Shown: in pieces, positions 52,531 to 63,183 of the stretch | How positions within the stretch are numbered: the first letter of the stretch is position 1 | How the letters are laid out: each line of letters begins with the position of its first letter | Made by a program: the position numbers and the translations under genes | From: Massilia mucilaginosa | GTDB taxonomy: Bacteria; Pseudomonadota; Gammaproteobacteria; Burkholderiales; Burkholderiaceae_D | NCBI RefSeq assembly: GCF_011682145.1 | Contig: NZ_WHJH01000006.1 | Span: forward strand, 124,001-188,000 | Direction: 5' to 3' | Length of the DNA stretch: 64,000 bases | The notes under the pieces: model-generated | Database searches by the model: none | Told to the model about the DNA's origin: nothing | What the model saw: only the letters and a program-made list of their open reading frames with translations

Positions 52531-54678
52531 TTACTTGCGCGGGTACTTGATCGTCATTTCCTTGAGCAGGTTGTCGGCATGGTCGACTTCCTTCATCACC
52601 CACAGCATGTAGCGGATGTCCACGTGAATGGCGCGCGTGATGTCGCTGTCGAAGTACCAGTCCTTGGTCACCGATTCATAGGTCGAATCGAAGTTCAGGC
52701 CAACCAGTTCGCCGCGCTTGTTCATCACCGCCGAACCGGAATTGCCGCCGGTGGTATCGGCGCTGGACAGGAAGTTGACCGGCACCGTGTTCAGCACAGG
52801 GTCCTTGAACATGCCATAGCGCTTTTCCTTGACCGCGTCGAGCAGCCGCTTCGGTGCGTTGAACGGCTCGGCCGCGGTGTGCTTCTCGGCGATGCCTTCG
52901 ACCGTCGTGAACGGGCCTTTGACGATGCCATCGCGCGCCGAGTAAGGCGCCACCGTGCCGAAGGTCACGCGCAGGGTCGAATTGGCATCGGCGTAGACCG
53001 GTTTTCCTTGCGACTTCTTCCACGCGATCACGGCCGACATGTACTGCGGAATGATGCGTTCGAGGTTGCCGTCGATTTCCTTGCGGCGGTTTTCCAGCGC
53101 CATGGTCACCTCATGCAGCTTGACGGCCAGCTTGATGAAGGCGTCGTCCGACTTTGCAAACGCCGCCGCATCCTTGCCGATCCAGCCAAGGCGCTTGGCC
53201 GTCTCGCCCAGTTCCGACTGTGTGTACAGCGCGCCGATGGCATCCGGCGCCGGCAGCAATGCGTCCAGGCCTTGCGGATGCATCTTCGCGGCCAGCTTCC
53301 GATAGCGCTGCAATCCGGCGCTAAAGCGCGCCTCGTCCACGCTGCCCACATACGACTGCTCAAGGCGGGTCAGGCGCGCCTTGATGAACGACAGGTCGCG
53401 TTCCTGGTAGCCGGTTTCGCGTTTGGCATCGGGCTTGGCGCCTTCCAGCGCCAGGCGGTACACCGTGCGCGCCGATTTCAGCAGGTCGCTGTTGCCGGCG
53501 ACCGACCAGGCGAATTCCTGTTCCGACAGCGCCATGTCGGCGGCGATGGCGGCGTCCAGGTCGGCCAGCAAGGTCGGCGACACGTCTTTCTGGTTACCCG
53601 GCTTGTTGAACCAGGCGCGGAACTCGGCGTCCTGCACGTCCTTGATCGCGGCGATGTCCTTGCGCGCGAAGCCATCGAGCAGGCCCTGGGTTTTCTTGAG
53701 CACGTTATTGATGCCCTTGACCACGCTGGCGTAGCGCACGTCGTGGGCCGCGTTGCCCTTGGTGGCGGCGGCGATCACGGCCAGGTCGGCCTGCATCTCG
53801 GCCACGCGCACCGGGAAGTTGGCGTCGCGCGCGAAGCGGATTTCGGACGGCAGCTTGTAGCGGCTGGTACGCCCCGGATAGCCGGCCAGCAGGATCGGAT
53901 CGCCGTTCTTCAGGCCTTCGGCCGACACCACCAGGAAGTCTTTCGACTTGTACGGCACGTTGTCGGGCGATGGATCGGCCGGACGGCCATCCTTGCCGAC
54001 GTAGGCGCGCAGGAAGGAGTAGTCGCCGGTCTGGCGCGGCCACTCGAAGTTATCGACCTCGCCGCCAAAATTGCCGATCATGTCCGACGGCGCGTACACC
54101 AGGCGCACATCGCGGATCATCAGCTGGCGAATGCGGTAATACTCAAGGCCGCGGTGAAAACTCGGCACCGAGCAGCGGTAAGCCTTGTCGGTTTCGCATT
54201 CGGCGGTCAGCGCCTTGATGCGGTTCTGGACTTCTTCATTGCGCTCGCGCCCCGACAGGGTCGGCGACAGGCCCTTGAGCACGCGGTCGGTGACGTTTTC
54301 GACTTTTTCGGTCACGTACACCAGCGTGTTCGGGCCGCCCGGCAGTTCGGCGTCGCGCGTCTTGGCCAGGAAGCCGTTCACGATGTAGTTCTTGTCGGCG
54401 GTCGAATTGCGCTGGATGGCGCCGTAGGCGCAGTGGTGGTTGGTGACCACCAGTCCATCGCCGGACACGAACGAGGCCGAGCAGCCGCCCAGCGACACGA
54501 TGGCGCTCATGGGGTGCTTGGACAGGTCGGCCAGCTTCTCGGCGGGGATGGTGATGCCGATGCGTTTGAGTTCCGACGACAGTTGCGGAAGCTGGTATGG
54601 CTGCCACTGGCCTTCATCGGCATTTGCGGTGGCAAATACGCCGAGCAGGGCGACGGGTAAGGCGATGGATTTCAACAA
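52531..54678 (-). CDS. S46-family dipeptidyl peptidase (DPP7/DPP11 type)
   Basis: A 715-residue periplasmic serine peptidase that removes dipeptides from peptide N-termini. The signal peptide (about 1-20) ends ATANA. Catalytic residues lie in VVTNHHCAYGAIQ (His81 or His82), GEVDNFEWPRQTGD (Asp) and TTGGNSGSAVMNKRGEL (Ser). The residue after NFD in GLNFDSTYESV is Ser; in characterised enzymes this position is Gly in DPP7 and Arg in DPP11, so a DPP7-like preference for hydrophobic residues is more likely. TTG 54678 is chosen, giving the family length, with GGGG upstream; no ATG fits the signal peptide. A TATACT box lies on the minus strand at 54715-54710. Confidence 0.9.
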   Translation of the reverse strand: MLKSIALPVALLGVFATANADEGQWQPYQLPQLSSELKRIGITIPAEKLADLSKHPMSAIVSLGGCSASFVSGDGLVVTNHHCAYGAIQRNSTADKNYIVNGFLAKTRDAELPGGPNTLVYVTEKVENVTDRVLKGLSPTLSGRERNEEVQNRIKALTAECETDKAYRCSVPSFHRGLEYYRIRQLMIRDVRLVYAPSDMIGNFGGEVDNFEWPRQTGDYSFLRAYVGKDGRPADPSPDNVPYKSKDFLVVSAEGLKNGDPILLAGYPGRTSRYKLPSEIRFARDANFPVRVAEMQADLAVIAAATKGNAAHDVRYASVVKGINNVLKKTQGLLDGFARKDIAAIKDVQDAEFRAWFNKPGNQKDVSPTLLADLDAAIAADMALSEQEFAWSVAGNSDLLKSARTVYRLALEGAKPDAKRETGYQERDLSFIKARLTRLEQSYVGSVDEARFSAGLQRYRKLAAKMHPQGLDALLPAPDAIGALYTQSELGETAKRLGWIGKDAAAFAKSDDAFIKLAVKLHEVTMALENRRKEIDGNLERIIPQYMSAVIAWKKSQGKPVYADANSTLRVTFGTVAPYSARDGIVKGPFTTVEGIAEKHTAAEPFNAPKRLLDAVKEKRYGMFKDPVLNTVPVNFLSSADTTGGNSGSAVMNKRGELVGLNFDSTYESVTKDWYFDSDITRAIHVDIRYMLWVMKEVDHADNLLKEMTIKYPRK

Positions 54679-54922
54679 GATATACCCCAGAAGATAAAAG
54701 CAAGCGGGGAGTATATCGCTGATGCAAAGCGCTGGAAATGATTTTGTCTGCGCCGTATTGACGGCGCGCGCCCGCACGCGGCGTCCTGTGCGTGACGGAC
54801 ATCGACCGTTAACACCGCCAAAAGGCCTGCGTTACAATCAACTGTTAACAAATAATCACGGCACCGCTCCATGCCGGCACAGCCCTCCTCGTCTGAAATT
54901 ACCTCGCGCGTGGCGGCCGCCG

Positions 54923-55423
54923 TCAGCCGGCTTTGGCGCGCTTGCGCTTTTTGGGCGCCAGCATGGTGCCGGTGCAGGTGGGCGCGCCGCAGCGGCACTC
55001 GAAGGCTTTTTTGACAGCCGGCGTATGCCGCTCTTCGTAGATCAGCGCGTAGTTGTACTTGAGTTCTTCGTCGCGCATGATCGGGTGCAGCGCGTAGATG
55101 AACACCCTGCCCTCGTCCTCCTGGGCCTCGCAATTCGGTTCGCAGGCGTGGTTGATGAAGCGCGAATCGTTGCCGCCACGGCCACCGTCGATGACCATGC
55201 CGTCGGCCAGCGAAAAGAAAAAGGTGTGGTTGAGCGGCCCGCCGCCGGCTTCGGCGCGCAGCGCCGATTCGTCGGACGTGATGCGCTCGCCCGTGTATTC
55301 GGCGATCTGCTCGCCCGGTTCGATGTCGCGCGTGGCAAAGACGCCGTTGCCGTGGATGGCGGAGCGCCGTACTTCGTAACAGGCGGACTCGGTTTTACTG
55401 GGTTGGGAGGGTGTGCTGTTCAT
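54923..55423 (-). CDS. SET-domain protein (lysine methyltransferase-like)
   Basis: A 166-residue stand-alone SET domain. Conserved blocks are RRSAIHGNGVFATRDIEPGE, SRFINHACEPNCEA (the NHxCxPN SAM/pseudoknot motif, 91-98), LKYNYALIYE with the catalytic Tyr, and a post-SET-like cysteine cluster FECRCGAPTCTGTM (Cys143, 145, 150). With Cys98 these could bind zinc as in eukaryotic post-SET domains. The tail KKRKRAKAG is strongly basic and may bind nucleic acid. Target unknown. The 244-bp gap to the S46 gene (54679-54922) holds no other gene. Confidence 0.9.
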   Translation of the reverse strand: MNSTPSQPSKTESACYEVRRSAIHGNGVFATRDIEPGEQIAEYTGERITSDESALRAEAGGGPLNHTFFFSLADGMVIDGGRGGNDSRFINHACEPNCEAQEDEGRVFIYALHPIMRDEELKYNYALIYEERHTPAVKKAFECRCGAPTCTGTMLAPKKRKRAKAG

Positions 55424-55432
55424 CCATCTATT

Positions 55433-56830
55433 TTACTGCGCTTGCCACCCGCCGCCCAATGCCTGAATCAACGAAATCGCGGTGCTCTGGCGGTCGCCCT
55501 GCGCCTGCACCAGCGCGCGCCGCGCCGACAGCGCGCTGGCCTGGGCCTGCACCACTTCGCTGTAGCTGACCTGCCCCGCCTTGTAGCGGTTGAGGATCTG
55601 CGCCTCGACCTGGTCGGCCGATTCGGATGCCTGGCGGCGCAGCACCAGCTGCTGCGCCAGCACGCGCGTGGCGGAGAGCTGGTTTTCCACGTCGCCGAAG
55701 GCGTCGAGCACCGTCTGGCGGTAGCGCGCCACCGCCGCCTGCTGGCTGGCCTCGGCGCCCGCCACGCTGGCGCGCGTGGCGCCGGCGTTGAACAGGCTTT
55801 GCGCCGCGCTCAGGCCGAAGGACCACAGCGCGTTCGAGGCGCTGAAAAGGTCCGACACGCGGCTGCCGCCGTTGCCCACGGAGGCGGTCAGGCCGATGTT
55901 CGGATAATACGCCGAGCGCGCGATGCCGATCTGCTCATTGGCCGCCGCCACGCGCCGTTCGGCGGCGGCGATGTCGGGCCGGCGCTGCAACAGCGCCGAC
56001 GGCACGCCGACCGGAATCTCCGGCACGAACGCCTGCCATGGCGCGCTCGCCAGGGTAAAGTCGGCCGGCGCCTTGCCCAGCAAGACAGCGATGGCGTGTT
56101 CGAACTGGGCGCGCTGGCGCGCCAGCGACAAGGCATCGATCCGGGCGTTGGACAATTGCGTCTGCGCCTGCAGCACATCGGACTTGGTGGCGATGCCGGC
56201 GTCGAAGCGGTTCCTCGTAATCTGCAGCACCCGCTGGTAGCCTTCGATGGTGGTGGCCAGCAGCGCCGCCTGGGCGTCGGTCTGGCGCACCACGAAATAG
56301 TTGGCCGCCAGTTCGCCCTGCGCCGACAGGCGTGCCGATGCCAGATCGGCGGCGCTGGCCTGGGCGCTGGCGCTGGCCGCGCCCACGCTGGCGCGCAGGC
56401 GGCCCCACAGGTCGGGTTCCCAGCTGGTGCCGATGTTGAGGCGATAGTTGTTGTCCGCGCCGGCATTGCGCGTGCCCGAACGCTCGCCGCTGGTACTGAG
56501 CGACACGCTCGGGAACAGAGAAGCACGCTGCTGCTGGACCAGCGAGCGCGCTTGCGCATACGACGCCACGGCGGCGGCCACGTTCTGGTTCGACACGTCG
56601 ATCTGTCCAGCCAGCTCGTTCAAAACGGCATCGTTGAACAGGGTCCACCACGGTCCGCGGTCGAGCGCATCGGCCGGGGCGGCGGGCGACCAGCCCTGCG
56701 CTTCCTTGAAGGCTGCCGGTTCGGGCGTGGTGGGCTTGACGTAGGCCGGGCCGACGGCACAGCCGCCGAGAAGAACAGCGGCAAGCGGTAAAAGACGAAG
56801 GAGCTCAGTTGCGCGCATAGGATTACTCAT
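55433..56830 (-). CDS. RND efflux outer-membrane channel (NodT/OMF family lipoprotein)
   Basis: A 465-residue outer-membrane factor, last gene of the efflux operon. The lipobox is LLGGC (Cys near residue 24), followed by AVGPAYVKPTTPEP, typical of NodT-family channels. Two OEP repeats (about 60-260 and 270-460) form the trimeric alpha-barrel: LLQRRPDIAAAERRVAAANE and LNRYKAGQVSYSEVVQAQAS are the conserved helical segments. ATG 56830 overlaps the upstream permease stop (ATGA). Confidence 0.92.
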   Translation of the reverse strand: MSNPMRATELLRLLPLAAVLLGGCAVGPAYVKPTTPEPAAFKEAQGWSPAAPADALDRGPWWTLFNDAVLNELAGQIDVSNQNVAAAVASYAQARSLVQQQRASLFPSVSLSTSGERSGTRNAGADNNYRLNIGTSWEPDLWGRLRASVGAASASAQASAADLASARLSAQGELAANYFVVRQTDAQAALLATTIEGYQRVLQITRNRFDAGIATKSDVLQAQTQLSNARIDALSLARQRAQFEHAIAVLLGKAPADFTLASAPWQAFVPEIPVGVPSALLQRRPDIAAAERRVAAANEQIGIARSAYYPNIGLTASVGNGGSRVSDLFSASNALWSFGLSAAQSLFNAGATRASVAGAEASQQAAVARYRQTVLDAFGDVENQLSATRVLAQQLVLRRQASESADQVEAQILNRYKAGQVSYSEVVQAQASALSARRALVQAQGDRQSTAISLIQALGGGWQAQ

Positions 56831-59800
56831 TGTGGATTGGGTGAGGCAGCGTTGTCGGCGTGATGACCGAGCTGGCGCTCGGCGGGGCCGCGCCGGCGCA
56901 GCTTGTCCATCACGACGTAGACGACGGGGGTGGTGAGCAAGGTCAGTACCTGGCTGGCGATCAGGCCGCCGATGATGGCGATGCCGAGCGGGCGGCGCAG
57001 CTCCGAACCTTCGCCGAAGCCGATCGCCAGCGGCAAGGCGCCCAGTGCGGCGGCCAGGGTCGTCATCAGGATCGGGCGAAAGCGCAGCAGGCACGCTTCG
57101 CGCACGGCTTCGAGCGGCGACAGGCCGCGCGTGCGCTCGGCCTCCAGCGCAAAGTCGATGATCAGGATCGCATTCTTCTTCACGATCCCGATCAGCAAAA
57201 ATACCCCGATCAGGGCGATGATCGAAAACTCCATCTTGAACAGCAGCAGGGCCAGCACCGCGCCCACGCCGGCCGACGGCAGGGTCGAGAGCACCGTGAT
57301 CGGGTGCACCAGGCTTTCGTACAGGATCCCGAGCACGATGTAGATGACGACGATGGCCGCCGCAATGAGCATCGGCTGTTCCTTGTTCGACTCGTCGGCC
57401 GCGCGCGCCGTGCCCTGGAAGCTGCCGCGCACATTGTTCGGCATGCCGATGTCGGCCTCCGCCTGCTTGACGGCGGCCTGCCCGTCGGCCAGGTTGCTGC
57501 CCTGCGCCAGATTGAACGAGACGGTCGTCGCCAGTTCGCCGTCCTGGTGGTTGACCGAGGTCGGTGTCGCGCTTTCGGCAAAGCTGGCAATCGCCGACAG
57601 CGGCACCATGGTGGTCGCTTCACTGCTCAATGCCTGCCCGCTGGACGGGTCGCGCGAGGCGGTGGTGTTGGCCGGCGTGGCGGCGCCGCCGGAACTGGAG
57701 GTGCCGCGCGAAGGCACGTACACATCGTTCAGCGCCTCGGGCGACTGCTGGTACTGCTTCGCCACGCCCATGATCACGCTGTACTGATTTAGTTCGTCGT
57801 AGATGGTCGTCACCTGGCGCTGGCCGAAGGCGTTGTAGAGCGCATTGTCGACGTCGCGCGGGTTGATGCCGAGCCGCGCGGCGCTGTCCTTGTCGATCTG
57901 GACGAACATCTCGACCCCGTTTTCTGCCTGGTCGGTATCGACATCGACCAGCGCGCTTTGCCGCTTCATGGAATCGGCCAGCTTGCCGGCCCACAGTTTG
58001 AGGTCGGCGCGGTTGTCGCTCTTCAAGGTGTACTGGTAGGTCGAGTTGGACTGGCGCCCGCCCATGCGCAAGTCCTGCACCGGGTTGAGGAACATCGACA
58101 CGCCGGTCACCTTCGCCAGTTGCGGGCGCAGGCGCGCAATCACGGCCTGGCCGCCATCGCTACGTTCGGACACCGGTTTCAGGTTGATGAACATGAAGCC
58201 GCCCCCCGCTCGTCCGCCGCCGGTGAAGCCCACCACCGTGGCCACCGCCGGATCGCGCCGGATGATGTCGACCAGTTGCTTCAACTTGGCCTGCATGGCC
58301 TGGAACGAGATGCTCTGGTCGGCGCGAATGCCGCCGCTGATCTGGCCCGTGTCCTGTTGCGGAAAGAAGCCTTTCGGCGCGGCGGAAAACAGGTACACAT
58401 TGAGGCCGATCACGAACACGAAGATCAGCATCACCAGCGCGATGCTGTCCAGGGCCCAGTCGAGCGAATGCTCGTACGCCTTGTGAATGCGGTCGAAACC
58501 GCGTTCGGCCCAGCGCGACAGGCGGCCGGGCTGGCGCTCGATGGCGGCCGGTTTGAGCAGCCAGGCGCACATCATCGGCGTGGTGGTGAGCGAAATGACC
58601 AGCGAAATCATCACCGCGGCCGACAGCGTGACGGCGAATTCGCGGAACAGGCGGCCCACCTGCCCGCCCATGAACAGCAGCGGAATGAACACCGCCACCA
58701 GCGACAGGCTGATCGACAACACCGTAAAGCCCACTTCGCGCGCACCGAGCAGCGCCGCCTGCATGCGGTCCATGCCGTTTTCGATGTGGCGGGCGGTGTT
58801 CTCCAGCACGACGATGGCGTCGTCGACCACGAAGCCGGTGGCCACGGTCAGCGCCATCAGCGACAGGTTGTTCAGGCTGAAACCAAGCATGTACATCACG
58901 CCGAAGGTGCCGAGCAGCGACACCACGGTGGCCACCGCCGGGATGATGGTGGCGCGCACGCTGCGCAGGAACAGGCTGACCACCAGCACCACCAGCAAAA
59001 TCGAGATGATCAGGGTCAGCTCGATCTCGGCCAGGGAGGAGCGGATCGAGTTGGTGCTGTCGGAGGCCACTTCCAGCTTCACGTCCTGCGGCAGTTGTGC
59101 CTGGAGCGATGGCACCAAGGCGCGCACGCCGTCCACCGTTTCGATGACGTTGGCGCCGGGCTGGCGCGTGATCAGCACGATCACCGCGGGCTGGCCGTTG
59201 AACAGGCCCAGTGTATTGACGTTTTCGACGCCGTCGATCACTTCGGCCACGTCGTCAAGGCGCACGGCGGCGCCGTTGCGCCAGGCGACTACCAGGCTGC
59301 GGTAGTCGGCGGCGCTGCGCCCGCCGGTGGCGGTGCTGGCCTGCGAATAGATCTGAAGGCGCAGGCCGTTGCCTTCGATCGCGCCCTTGGGGCGGTTGGC
59401 ATTGGTCGACTGGATCGCCGCGCGCACGTCTTCGGTCGAGACGCCGTAGCGGTTCAGCGCATACGGCAGCAGCTCGACTCTAACCGCCGGCAGCGAGCCG
59501 CCGCCGATCTCCACGTCGCCCACGCCCTGCACCTGCGCCAGCTTCTGCTGCACCAGGTTCGATACCGACTCGAAGATCTGGCCGGGCGACTTGGTTTTGG
59601 ACGTGAGCGCCAGGATGATGATGGGCGCGTCGGACGGATTGGCCTTGCGGTAGGTCGGGTTGCTCTTGAGCGTGGACGGCAGGTCGGCGCGCGCAGCGCT
59701 GATGGCCGCCTGCACTTCGCGCGCGGCCGAATCGATCTTGCGGTTCAAGTCGAACTGCAGGCTCACGCGGGTCGAGCCGCTGCCGCTTGACGAAGTCATT

Positions 59801-60036
59801 TCGTTCACACCGGAGATGACGCCGAGGCGCCGCTCCAGCGGGGTGGCCACGCTGGTCGACATGGTATCGGGGCTGGCGCCCGGCAGCGAGGCGCTCACCG
59901 AGATGGTCGGGAAATCCACCTGCGGCAGCGGCGAGACCGGCAGCACGAAGAACGCGCCGATGCCGGCCAGCGCGATGCCGAGCGTGAGCAGGACGGTGGC
60001 GATCGGGCGCCGGACGAACGGTTCGGACAGGTTCAC
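56827..60036 (-). CDS. RND efflux permease, MdtC/MuxC type
   Basis: A 1069-residue inner-membrane proton-driven pump subunit with 12 helices and two large periplasmic loops. Diagnostic blocks are [20 protein letters not shown], the proton-relay [12 protein letters not shown] in helix 4, and [20 protein letters not shown] near the end. It pairs with the MdtB-type subunit encoded just before it, as in heteromeric MdtBC. The start is GTG 60036, overlapping the upstream TGA (GTGA). An Ala/Gly/Ser-rich insertion ([17 protein letters not shown], about residue 790) makes it slightly longer than E. coli MdtC. Confidence 0.92.
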   Translation of the reverse strand: MNLSEPFVRRPIATVLLTLGIALAGIGAFFVLPVSPLPQVDFPTISVSASLPGASPDTMSTSVATPLERRLGVISGVNEMTSSSGSGSTRVSLQFDLNRKIDSAAREVQAAISAARADLPSTLKSNPTYRKANPSDAPIIILALTSKTKSPGQIFESVSNLVQQKLAQVQGVGDVEIGGGSLPAVRVELLPYALNRYGVSTEDVRAAIQSTNANRPKGAIEGNGLRLQIYSQASTATGGRSAADYRSLVVAWRNGAAVRLDDVAEVIDGVENVNTLGLFNGQPAVIVLITRQPGANVIETVDGVRALVPSLQAQLPQDVKLEVASDSTNSIRSSLAEIELTLIISILLVVLVVSLFLRSVRATIIPAVATVVSLLGTFGVMYMLGFSLNNLSLMALTVATGFVVDDAIVVLENTARHIENGMDRMQAALLGAREVGFTVLSISLSLVAVFIPLLFMGGQVGRLFREFAVTLSAAVMISLVISLTTTPMMCAWLLKPAAIERQPGRLSRWAERGFDRIHKAYEHSLDWALDSIALVMLIFVFVIGLNVYLFSAAPKGFFPQQDTGQISGGIRADQSISFQAMQAKLKQLVDIIRRDPAVATVVGFTGGGRAGGGFMFINLKPVSERSDGGQAVIARLRPQLAKVTGVSMFLNPVQDLRMGGRQSNSTYQYTLKSDNRADLKLWAGKLADSMKRQSALVDVDTDQAENGVEMFVQIDKDSAARLGINPRDVDNALYNAFGQRQVTTIYDELNQYSVIMGVAKQYQQSPEALNDVYVPSRGTSSSGGAATPANTTASRDPSSGQALSSEATTMVPLSAIASFAESATPTSVNHQDGELATTVSFNLAQGSNLADGQAAVKQAEADIGMPNNVRGSFQGTARAADESNKEQPMLIAAAIVVIYIVLGILYESLVHPITVLSTLPSAGVGAVLALLLFKMEFSIIALIGVFLLIGIVKKNAILIIDFALEAERTRGLSPLEAVREACLLRFRPILMTTLAAALGALPLAIGFGEGSELRRPLGIAIIGGLIASQVLTLLTTPVVYVVMDKLRRRGPAERQLGHHADNAASPNPQ

Positions 60037-63000
60037 TTGGCAACCTCGCCCGAGGTAACGGCGTCCTTGCGCGACCAGCGCCGCGCCAGGCTGTCGAAGC
60101 CGAGGTAAATCACCGGCGTCGTAAACAGCGTGAGCAGCTGGCTGACGATCAGGCCACCGAAGATGGCCAGGCCGAGTGGGCGGCGCAGTTCCGCGCCCTC
60201 GCCCCAGCCCAGCATGAGCGGCACCGCCGCGAACAGCGCCGCCAGGGTCGTCATCAAAATCGGCCGGAAGCGCAGCAGCGCGGCCTGCTGGATCGCCTCG
60301 CGCGGAGCCATGCCCTTTTCGCGTTCGGCCTCGATGGCGAAGTCGATCATCATGATGGCGTTCTTCTTGACGATGCCGATCAGGAGGATGATGCCGATGA
60401 TGCCGATCACGCCCAGGTCCTGGCCGCTGATCATCAGCGCCAGCAGCGCGCCCACGCCGGCCGACGGCAGGGTGGAGAGAATCGTCAGCGGATGCACATA
60501 GCTTTCGTACAGCACGCCCAGCACGATGTACACGCACACCACCGCCGCCAGGATCAGCCACAGCTGGTTAGACAGCGATGCCTGGTAGGCGCCCGCGGCA
60601 CCGAGGAAGGTCATGCTGACCGACGCCGGCAGCTTGATCTCCAGCGCGGCCGCGCGGATCGCTTCGACCGACTGGCCCAGCGAGACGCCCGGCGCGGTGT
60701 CGAAACCGATGGTGGTGGCCGGGTATTGCGCCACATGGGTGATCTGCAAGGGAGCGGGTTGCTCGGTGATGTTCGCCACCGCCGCCAGCGGCGTGGTTTT
60801 GCCGGAGCCGGTCTTGATCGGCAACTGGCCCAGGGTGGCAATCGACATCCGGGCGTCGCGCTGCGCTTCCAGGATCACGCGGTACTGGTTGGTCTCGGTG
60901 AAAATCGTCGAGACGATGCGCTGGCCGTAGGCGCTGTACAGGGCGTCGTCAATCGAGGCGGCCGTGACCGACAGGCGCGAGGCCGTGTCGCGGTCGATGC
61001 TCACGAACGCCGAGGTGCCGGTGGCGCCGGCGTCGGTGACCACGTTGCTCACCTGCCTGTTTTGCTGAAGGTGCTTGACCAGCGCGCCCGCCCACTGGCT
61101 GACGGTGGCGCTGTCGGCCCCTTCGAGCGAGACGCGATACAGGGTCGGGCCGCTCTCGGCGTCGATGGTCAAATCCTGGGTCGGTTGCAGGTACAGGGTC
61201 ACGCCCGCCACGTCGGCCACGCGGCGGCGCAGGCGCTCCATGATCTCGGCCTGGCTGGATGCCTTGTCGTGCTTCAGGTTGATCAGCATGCGGCCGGTGT
61301 GCAGCATGGTGTTGTTGGCGGCATCGACACCGACGTTGGAACTGAGCGACTCCACATCGGGATCGGCCAGGATCGCCTTGCCGGCCGCCTGCTGCAGTTC
61401 GGCCATGCGGTCGTACGAGATCGACTGGCGCATCTCCACCCTTGCCTGGAGCTGGCCGGTATCCTGGGTCGGGAACAGGCCCTTGGGAATCAGGATGTAC
61501 AGCACGGCGGTGAGCACCAGGGTGGCCAGGGCGACCAGCAGGGTCAATCCCTGGCGCGCCAGCACCCAGTTCAGGGCATGGTCGTAGCGCACGATCACGC
61601 GATCGAAAAACGCCTGGGTGCGTTGCGCCATGCGGCCCGGCTTTTCGTCTTCATGGCTGCGCAGCCAGCGCGCCGCCATCATCGGCACCAGCGTCAAGGA
61701 AACCACGCCCGATATCAGGATCGTGATTGCGAGCGTGATGGCGAACTCGCGGAACAGGCGCCCCACCACATCGCCCATGAACAGCAGCGGAATGAGCACG
61801 GCGATCAGCGACACCGTCAGCGAAATGATGGTAAAGCCAATTTGCGCGGCGCCCTTGATGGCGGCGGCCATCGGCGTTTCGCCTTCTTCGATGTAGCGCG
61901 CGATGTTTTCGATCATGACGATGGCGTCGTCGACCACAAAGCCGGTGGCGATGGTCAGCGCCATCAGGGACAGGTTGTTCAGGCTGTAGCCGAGCAGGTA
62001 CATCGCGCCGCAGGTGCCGATCAGCGAGATCGGCACGGCCAGGCTGGCAATCACGGTCGCGCGCACGCTGTGCAGGAACGCAAAAATCACCAGCACCACC
62101 AGCGCCACGGCCAGCAGCAATTCGAGTTCGACATGAGTGACCGAAGCGCGGATGCCGGTGGTGCGGTCGGACAGCACGTCGAGCCGCAGCGCGCCGGGCA
62201 GGCTCGCTTGCAGTTCGGGCAGGCGTTCCTTGATGGCGTCCACCGTGGCGATGACGTTGGCGCCGGGCTGGCGCTGCACGTTCAGGATAATGGCCGGCTT
62301 CATGTTGGCCCAGGCGCCCAGCTTGACGTTTTCGGCGCTGTCGACCACCTTGGCCACGTCGGACAGGCGCACCGGCGCGCCGTTGCGGTAGGCGACGATC
62401 AGTTTTTCGTAATCGGGCACGGTCAAGAGCTGGTCGTTGGCGTTGATCGCGTAAGAGCGCGTGGGGCCGTCGAAGTTGCCCTTGGCGCTGTTGGCGTTGG
62501 CGCCCGAGATCGCGCTGCGCAGCGTGTCGAGCCCCAGGCCGTAGGTGGCCAGCGCGCCGGTATCGGCCTGGATGCGCACCGCCGGCCGCTGGCCGCCGCT
62601 CAGGGTGACCAGCCCCACGCCCGAGACCTGGCTGATTTTCAGCGCCAGGCGCGTGTTGACCAGGTTCTGCACTTCGGTCAGCGGCACCGTGTCGGAGGTG
62701 ATGGCGAGCGTGAGCACCGGCGCGTCGGCCGGGTTGACCTTGGCGTACACGGGCGGCGCCGGCAGGTCGGCCGGCAGCAGCGAGCCGCCGGCGTTAATCG
62801 CCGCCTGCACTTCCTGCTCGGCCACGTCGAGCGTTTGCCCGAGTCCGAACTGCAGGGTGACGATGGACACGCCCGAGGCGCTGGTGGAACTCATGCGCTG
62901 CAGGCCGGACATCTGGCCGAAGCGGCGTTCCAGCGGCGCGGTGACGGTGCGCGCCATGACTTCGGGGCTGGCGCCCGGATACAGCGTCTGCACCTGGATG

Positions 63001-63131
63001 GTCGGGAAGTCGACCTGCGGCAGCGCCGACAGCGGCAGGAACTTGAAGCCGACAAAACCAGCCAGCACGATCGCCAGCATCAGCAGCGAGGTGGCGACCG
63101 GGCGGGCGATAAACGGGGCCGACGGATTCAT
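60033..63131 (-). CDS. RND efflux permease, MdtB/MuxB type
   Basis: A 1032-residue RND pump subunit. It begins [20 protein letters not shown], standard for MdtB. Helix 4 has [20 protein letters not shown] and the late block is [23 protein letters not shown] 63131 is chosen because it gives the family N-terminus; an in-frame extension to 63224 runs over the adaptor gene's end. It is 52 bp downstream of the adaptor gene. Confidence 0.94.
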   Translation of the reverse strand: MNPSAPFIARPVATSLLMLAIVLAGFVGFKFLPLSALPQVDFPTIQVQTLYPGASPEVMARTVTAPLERRFGQMSGLQRMSSTSASGVSIVTLQFGLGQTLDVAEQEVQAAINAGGSLLPADLPAPPVYAKVNPADAPVLTLAITSDTVPLTEVQNLVNTRLALKISQVSGVGLVTLSGGQRPAVRIQADTGALATYGLGLDTLRSAISGANANSAKGNFDGPTRSYAINANDQLLTVPDYEKLIVAYRNGAPVRLSDVAKVVDSAENVKLGAWANMKPAIILNVQRQPGANVIATVDAIKERLPELQASLPGALRLDVLSDRTTGIRASVTHVELELLLAVALVVLVIFAFLHSVRATVIASLAVPISLIGTCGAMYLLGYSLNNLSLMALTIATGFVVDDAIVMIENIARYIEEGETPMAAAIKGAAQIGFTIISLTVSLIAVLIPLLFMGDVVGRLFREFAITLAITILISGVVSLTLVPMMAARWLRSHEDEKPGRMAQRTQAFFDRVIVRYDHALNWVLARQGLTLLVALATLVLTAVLYILIPKGLFPTQDTGQLQARVEMRQSISYDRMAELQQAAGKAILADPDVESLSSNVGVDAANNTMLHTGRMLINLKHDKASSQAEIMERLRRRVADVAGVTLYLQPTQDLTIDAESGPTLYRVSLEGADSATVSQWAGALVKHLQQNRQVSNVVTDAGATGTSAFVSIDRDTASRLSVTAASIDDALYSAYGQRIVSTIFTETNQYRVILEAQRDARMSIATLGQLPIKTGSGKTTPLAAVANITEQPAPLQITHVAQYPATTIGFDTAPGVSLGQSVEAIRAAALEIKLPASVSMTFLGAAGAYQASLSNQLWLILAAVVCVYIVLGVLYESYVHPLTILSTLPSAGVGALLALMISGQDLGVIGIIGIILLIGIVKKNAIMMIDFAIEAEREKGMAPREAIQQAALLRFRPILMTTLAALFAAVPLMLGWGEGAELRRPLGLAIFGGLIVSQLLTLFTTPVIYLGFDSLARRWSRKDAVTSGEVAK

Positions 63132-63150
63132 CGCGCACCCCTTGCGTAGA

Positions 63151-63174
63151 GCGTCGCATCGCGCGTCGCATCGC
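63151..63174. repeat. 12-bp tandem duplication between adaptor and permease genes
   Basis: gcgtcgcatcgc occurs twice head to tail in the 52-bp gap upstream of the MdtB-type start. It is GC-rich and may be a slippage product. Confidence 0.7.
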
Positions 63175-63183
63175 GCGCCACCA

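Noticed and set aside
60037-60561. Upstream in-frame extension of the MdtC-type permease
   Set aside because: It translates the end of the MdtB-type gene in the wrong frame; GTG 60036 gives the standard N-terminus.
57958-63149. Very long frames antisense to the RND permeases
   Set aside because: His/Gln/Arg/Asp-rich shadow translations of conserved transporters.
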